8,830 nucleotides of DNA from an uncultured Lachnospiraceae bacterium (GTDB lineage Bacteria; Bacillota; Clostridia; Lachnospirales; Lachnospiraceae), in contig CASGVX010000077.1 in NCBI GenBank assembly GCA_949346185.1, forward strand, positions 1 through 8,830, read 5' to 3'. A model generated the notes under the pieces. It worked only from the letters and a program-made list of their open reading frames with translations. It did no database searches and was not told where the DNA came from. Positions 6,539 to 8,830 of the stretch are shown in pieces (position 1 is the first letter of the stretch; the number at the start of each line of letters is the position of its first letter). Both the position numbers and the translations under genes were made by a program.

Positions 6539-7145
6539 GACAGGGATTTTGGGCGGTACATTTGACCCGATACACATGGCTCATCTCGCCATGGGAAGGC
6601 GGGCCATGGAGGAGGAGGGGCTGGATCAAGTGCTTTTCATGCCATCCAAGATACCGCCCCATAAAATGGACAGGAGCATTACCCCGGAGAATGTCCGCCG
6701 GGATATGGTGGAACTGGCAGTGGCAGGGGAGGCGGGCTTTTATTTTTCGGATTTTGAATTTCGCCGCCGGGAAATCACTTACACCGCCCGGACGCTGTCC
6801 CTGTTCCAGAAGGCGCAGCCGGAGGAGGAATTGTATTTTATTCTGGGGGGGGATTCCCTTTTTTATTTTGAGAAGTGGTATCGGCCGGAGGAGATCTTGC
6901 GCTATGCCACGCTCCTGGCTTTTTCCAGAGATGGATTAAGCGGGAATCAGATGGAGGAGCGGGCAGGAACTTTGATGGATAGATTTGGGGGGGAGATTCG
7001 TGTGATTCCCATGCCTTGGATGGAAATCAGTTCCAGCGAGATCAGGGAGCGGATAGCTAGGGGGGAATCTGTGGAGGAATACCTTCCTCCCAGCGTATAT
7101 CAGTATATTTTGAAGACGGGCTGTTACCAGCAGGGAGAGTTGTGA
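6531..7145 (+). CDS. nadD: Nicotinate-nucleotide adenylyltransferase
   Basis: This 204-residue enzyme adenylates nicotinate mononucleotide with ATP to deamido-NAD, the shared step of de novo and salvage NAD synthesis, in the cytoplasm. Nucleotidyltransferase motifs are GGTFDPIHMAHL (8-19, the HxGH-like site), MPSKIPPHK (37-45), YFILGGDSL (102-110) and ISSSEIRERI (166-175). The length is typical. ATG 6531 lies inside the end of yhbY (ATGGGTAA overlap) with only a weak GAGG upstream, so translation is probably coupled. An in-frame extension back to 6384 is only the yhbY repeat read in another frame. In the motif usually written (S/T)YTxDTL, this protein has TYTARTL (83-89), an Arg at the usual Asp; I cannot tell whether it matters. 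Confidence 0.95.
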   Translation: MGKTGILGGTFDPIHMAHLAMGRRAMEEEGLDQVLFMPSKIPPHKMDRSITPENVRRDMVELAVAGEAGFYFSDFEFRRREITYTARTLSLFQKAQPEEELYFILGGDSLFYFEKWYRPEEILRYATLLAFSRDGLSGNQMEERAGTLMDRFGGEIRVIPMPWMEISSSEIRERIARGESVEEYLPPSVYQYILKTGCYQQGEL

Positions 7146-7741
7146 TGATGAAGACACTAGAGGAGATACAGGAAGAATTAGAACATGTCCTGAGGAAAAA
7201 GAGATTCCAGCACACACTAGGGGTGCGTTATACGGCTCAGGCGATGGCCATGTGCTTTGGGGAGGATGTGGCGATGGCAGGTTATGCGGGAATGCTGCAT
7301 GATTGCGCCAAGTATTTATCCGGGGAGGAAATGCTGTCCATCTGCAAGAAGAATGGCATTCGCTATAGCGAGACGGAGCGGGCGAATCCCTCTCTGCTCC
7401 ATGCGAAAGTGGGCGCGCATTTTGCCAGGGAGCGGTATGGGGTGGAGGAGGAGGGCGTGCTCTCGGCCATTCGGTGGCATACCACGGGCAAGCCGGGAAT
7501 GAGCGGTCTGGAAAAGATTCTTTTTATTGCGGACTATATCGAGCCGGGAAGGAAGATGCTGCCCCATATGGAGGAAGTCCGACGGGCGGCATTCCGGGAT
7601 TTGGATGAGGCGATGTATCTGATTCTTTTCCATACCCTGTCTTATCTGCGGGAAAGGGATGAAGGGGAGGAGGCATTAGATCATTACACGGCAGATGCCT
7701 ATGATTTTTATCGGGAAGCGTGGGAGCGCATGAAGGGATGA
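7145..7741 (+). CDS. yqeK: YqeK-type HD-domain symmetrical Ap4A hydrolase
   Basis: The HD-domain fold has metal and catalytic residues in the usual order: His23 (RFQHTLGV), His52-Asp53 (MLHDCAK), His86 (LLHAKVGA), His112 (RWHTTG) and Asp130 (IADYIEPGR). Family knowledge: YqeK proteins split diadenosine tetraphosphate symmetrically into two ADP, removing an alarmone-like by-product of tRNA synthetases, and the gene very commonly follows nadD. Length is 198 residues from ATG 7145, which shares its A with the nadD stop (TGATG). GGGAGAG at 7133-7139 serves this ATG or the next one at 7148 about equally well, so the true start may be one codon later. A GTG at 7142 is less likely. No terminator follows, so readthrough into rsfS is possible. 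Confidence 0.94.
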   Translation: MMKTLEEIQEELEHVLRKKRFQHTLGVRYTAQAMAMCFGEDVAMAGYAGMLHDCAKYLSGEEMLSICKKNGIRYSETERANPSLLHAKVGAHFARERYGVEEEGVLSAIRWHTTGKPGMSGLEKILFIADYIEPGRKMLPHMEEVRRAAFRDLDEAMYLILFHTLSYLRERDEGEEALDHYTADAYDFYREAWERMKG

Positions 7742-7792
7742 ATGGCTGTGGATCATAACGGTTCGATTGGCATTATTGTGTCTGCGCGCTGT

Positions 7793-7821
7793 TTGACACA
7801 AAGTTGCTATATGCATAGTCT
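7793..7821 (+). promoter_or_regulatory. Possible promoter of rsfS
   Basis: A consensus -35, TTGACA (7793-7798), is followed 17 bases later by a poor -10, TAGTCT (7816-7821). CATAGT (7814-7819, spacer 15) is an alternative. The 10-mer CTGTTTGACA around the -35 is also found at the lexA promoter, but the LexA half-site CGAAC is absent here. Confidence 0.45.
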
Positions 7822-7834
7822 CAGCGGTGCTGAG
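7820..7834 (+). other. Short hairpin in the rsfS leader
   Basis: CTCAGC (7820-7825) and GCTGAG (7829-7834) pair perfectly around a GGT loop. No T-run follows, so it is not a terminator. It sits near the predicted transcript start, about 35 bases before the rsfS start, and may stabilise the 5' end of the message. Confidence 0.5.
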
Positions 7835-7846
7835 CCATTAAGAAAG

Positions 7847-7862
7847 CAGCGCAGAAATGAGG
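7847..7862 (+). repeat. 16-base leader repeat, copy 1 (rsfS ribosome binding site)
   Basis: CAGCGCAGAAATGAGG is identical to 8373-8388 in front of lexA. The GAGG at its end lies exactly six bases before the start codon in both cases, so the repeat includes the ribosome binding site. The shared spacing selects ATG 7869 for rsfS. Confidence 0.85.
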
Positions 7863-7868
7863 ATTATT

Positions 7869-8216
7869 ATGAGTAAAGAGATGGCGAAAATCGTGTATCA
7901 GGCATTGGATGAAAAGAAAGGGGAAGATATTAAGATATTGGAGATTGGGCATATTTCCATTATGGCAGATTATTTTATTATCGCTAATGGCGGAAGCCAG
8001 CCCCAGATCAATGCGCTGATGGAAAATGTACAGGAGAAGATGAATCAGGCTGGCTATCAGGTGAAGCGCATCGAGGGGAATCGGAACAGCAGCTGGGTAC
8101 TGATGGACTATGGCGATGTGGTAGTGCATGTATTTAACCGGGAAGACCGGCTTTTTTATGATTTGGAGCGCATTTGGAGCGACGGCAAAATCGTGTCGCC
8201 CGGGGTATTCGAGTAA
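7869..8216 (+). CDS. rsfS: Ribosomal silencing factor RsfS
   Basis: This 115-residue protein is of standard family length. Conserved stretches are IADYFIIA-like MADYFIIANGGS (32-43), EGNRNSSWVLMDYGDVVVHVF (69-89) and RLFYDLERIWSDG (94-106). RsfS binds ribosomal protein uL14 on the 50S subunit and blocks joining with 30S, lowering translation in starvation. The start at 7869 is preferred over the in-frame ATG at 7857 because the latter lies within the ribosome binding site, and because GAGG-to-ATG spacing is then six bases, as at lexA. The gene follows yqeK by 127 bases, the usual neighbourhood, with a probable promoter of its own. There is no terminator before lexA. Confidence 0.95.
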   Translation: MSKEMAKIVYQALDEKKGEDIKILEIGHISIMADYFIIANGGSQPQINALMENVQEKMNQAGYQVKRIEGNRNSSWVLMDYGDVVVHVFNREDRLFYDLERIWSDGKIVSPGVFE

Positions 8217-8221
8217 AATAT

Positions 8222-8235
8222 CGAACATCTGTTTG
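8222..8235 (+). promoter_or_regulatory. LexA operator (SOS box)
   Basis: CGAACATCTGTTTG matches the Gram-positive SOS box CGAAC-N4-GTTCG at nine of the ten half-site bases, with T for C in the right half. Its right end overlaps the -35 box at 8233-8238, so bound LexA would block RNA polymerase. It begins six bases after the rsfS stop. The neighbouring lexA gene makes autoregulation the natural reading. Confidence 0.85.
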
Positions 8236-8261
8236 ACATATGTCAATGAATGTGGTATGCT
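8233..8261 (+). promoter_or_regulatory. Promoter of lexA
   Basis: A consensus TTGACA (8233-8238), a 17-base spacer and TATGCT (8256-8261) preceded by TGG (extended -10). The expected start is near 8268, giving a leader of about 127 bases. Confidence 0.82.
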
Positions 8262-8300
8262 ATATGTAACAGAAATAATGTGCAGATTCAGGAAGAGGAT

Positions 8301-8369
8301 GTTGCTGGGAATAGCAACGACAGAATGCATCCGTGCCGGCGCTGTCGCACGGACTGGCAGAATATGCAT
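8301..8369 (+). other. Structured 5' leader of lexA
   Basis: The leader can fold in several places. GTTGCT (8301-8306) pairs with AGCAAC (8313-8318). CCGTGC (8331-8336) pairs with GCACGG (8347-8352). ATGCAT at 8325-8330 and at 8364-8369 can close a stem directly around the second hairpin. GCGCTG in that hairpin's loop (8339-8344) is complementary to CAGCGC (8373-8378) next to the ribosome binding site. No known riboswitch class is recognised. Confidence 0.45.
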
Positions 8370-8372
8370 GTT

Positions 8373-8388
8373 CAGCGCAGAAATGAGG
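8373..8388 (+). repeat. 16-base leader repeat, copy 2 (lexA ribosome binding site)
   Basis: Identical to the copy at 7847-7862. It ends in GAGG, six bases before the lexA ATG at 8395. Confidence 0.85.
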
Positions 8389-8394
8389 TTAAAT

Positions 8395-8830
8395 ATGGCA
8401 GAAGGAAAGATAACGAAAAAGCAGGAAGAGATTTTGGCATACATCAAGCAGGAGATACTGGCAAAGGGATACCCTCCCGCAGTGCGGGAAATCTGTGAGG
8501 CGGTGCATCTAAAGTCCACATCTTCCGTGCATTCCCATTTGGAGACATTGGAAAAAAATGGATTTATCCGCCGGGATCCTACCAAGCCCAGGGCCATAGA
8601 GATATTGGATGATGATTTTAATTTGGCCAGGCGGGAGATTGTCAATGTCCCAATCGTGGGACAGATTGCCGCAGGGGAGCCAATCTTTGCAGAGCAGAAT
8701 ATCGAGGGGTATTTCCCTATGCTCCCAGAGGATTTGCCCAACGGCAATGCCTTCATGCTCAATGTGCGGGGGGAAAGCATGGTCAACGTGATTGAACGTC
8801 AGCGGCGGGGCCAGTCCCAGCCGAACCGCA
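8395..8830 (+). CDS. lexA: LexA SOS repressor, N-terminal two thirds; sequence atypical after 8790 and cut by the right edge
   Basis: The first 132 residues are clearly LexA. A winged-helix DNA-binding domain (about 1-70) contains YPPAVREICEAVHLKSTSSVHSHLETLEKNGFIRR-like helices, followed by the linker and the S24 latent protease. The self-cleavage site is Ala93-Gly94 (QIAAGEP), and the catalytic serine is Ser128 in VRGESM. LexA represses DNA-damage genes and is inactivated by RecA-stimulated self-cleavage. The start at 8395 has GAGG six bases upstream. From codon 133 (8791) the expected GI-DGD-x-V block is missing: the frame instead reads IERQRRGQSQPNR, in a stretch of about 68% G+C. The catalytic lysine would lie beyond the edge. 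Either the gene is interrupted or this end of the sequence is chimeric. The frame stays open to 8830. Confidence 0.88.
   Translation, partial: MAEGKITKKQEEILAYIKQEILAKGYPPAVREICEAVHLKSTSSVHSHLETLEKNGFIRRDPTKPRAIEILDDDFNLARREIVNVPIVGQIAAGEPIFAEQNIEGYFPMLPEDLPNGNAFMLNVRGESMVNVIERQRRGQSQPNR

Noticed and set aside
8208..8225. TTCGA/TCGAA hairpin over the rsfS stop codon
   Set aside because: Only five base pairs with no T-run. The right arm is better explained as the left half of the LexA box.
7821..8786. 321-codon minus-strand open frame covering rsfS and lexA
   Set aside because: It is antisense to two clearly conserved genes, has no recognisable domain, crosses the lexA promoter and leader, and lacks a convincing ribosome binding site. 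It is a shadow of codon bias.
8788..8830. Group II intron or intein start inside lexA
   Set aside because: The sequence after NV begins GTGATT, not the GTGYG typical of a group II intron 5' end, and there is no Cys/Ser/Thr at the junction as an intein needs. Too little sequence remains to support either.

Overview
The window reads as chromosomal DNA of a Gram-positive, anaerobic Clostridia-type bacterium, most likely a member of the Lachnospiraceae. This rests on gene content and order (yhbY-nadD-yqeK, then rsfS and lexA), AGGAGG-type ribosome binding sites, SigA-type promoters, a Bacillus/Clostridium-type LexA operator, a DUF4321 protein and LytR-CpsA-Psr ligases. Taxonomy is inferred from style and synteny, not from a search. 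No tRNA, rRNA, CRISPR array or intact mobile element was found.

Layout. 2-1381 (+): the C-terminal part of an aconitase-superfamily hydratase, cut by the left edge. It converges on a small membrane protein gene (DUF4321 type, minus strand, 1529-1789), and the two share a strong bidirectional terminator at 1424-1464. 1905-1982: two back-to-back promoters, one for the DUF4321 gene (minus) and one for a tandem pair of paralogous LytR-CpsA-Psr (LCP) genes (plus, 2058-3128 and 3306-4349). The 177-base gap between the LCP genes has no clear terminator and may hold a second promoter. The second LCP gene converges on a D-alanyl-D-alanine carboxypeptidase gene (minus, 4400-5773), with no convincing terminator in the 50 bases between. 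The 300 bases at 5774-6073 hold an imperfect stem-loop, a possible minus-strand promoter and a good plus-strand promoter.

That plus promoter drives a tightly overlapping operon: yhbY (6074-6538), nadD (6531-7145) and yqeK (7145-7741). After a 127-base leader comes rsfS (7869-8216). After a 178-base promoter/leader region comes lexA (from 8395, open to the right edge). The lexA promoter carries a near-perfect LexA operator across its -35 box, so the gene is probably autoregulated.

How the genes fit together. The left half is envelope-centred: two LCP enzymes attach glycopolymers to peptidoglycan, a penicillin-binding carboxypeptidase trims peptidoglycan stems, and there is a small two-helix membrane protein. 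The right half is ribosome and nucleotide housekeeping: YhbY in 50S maturation, NadD in NAD synthesis, YqeK in Ap4A breakdown, RsfS in ribosome silencing, then the SOS repressor.

Most of the window is ordinary core genome and I do not see a convincing new multi-gene system. The points worth a second look are these. lexA loses family similarity abruptly just after its catalytic serine (about 8791). The rsfS and lexA leaders share a 16-base repeat. The carboxypeptidase has a cytoplasmic half-degenerate zinc ribbon. YhbY has a long basic tail partly built from a 24-base tandem repeat.
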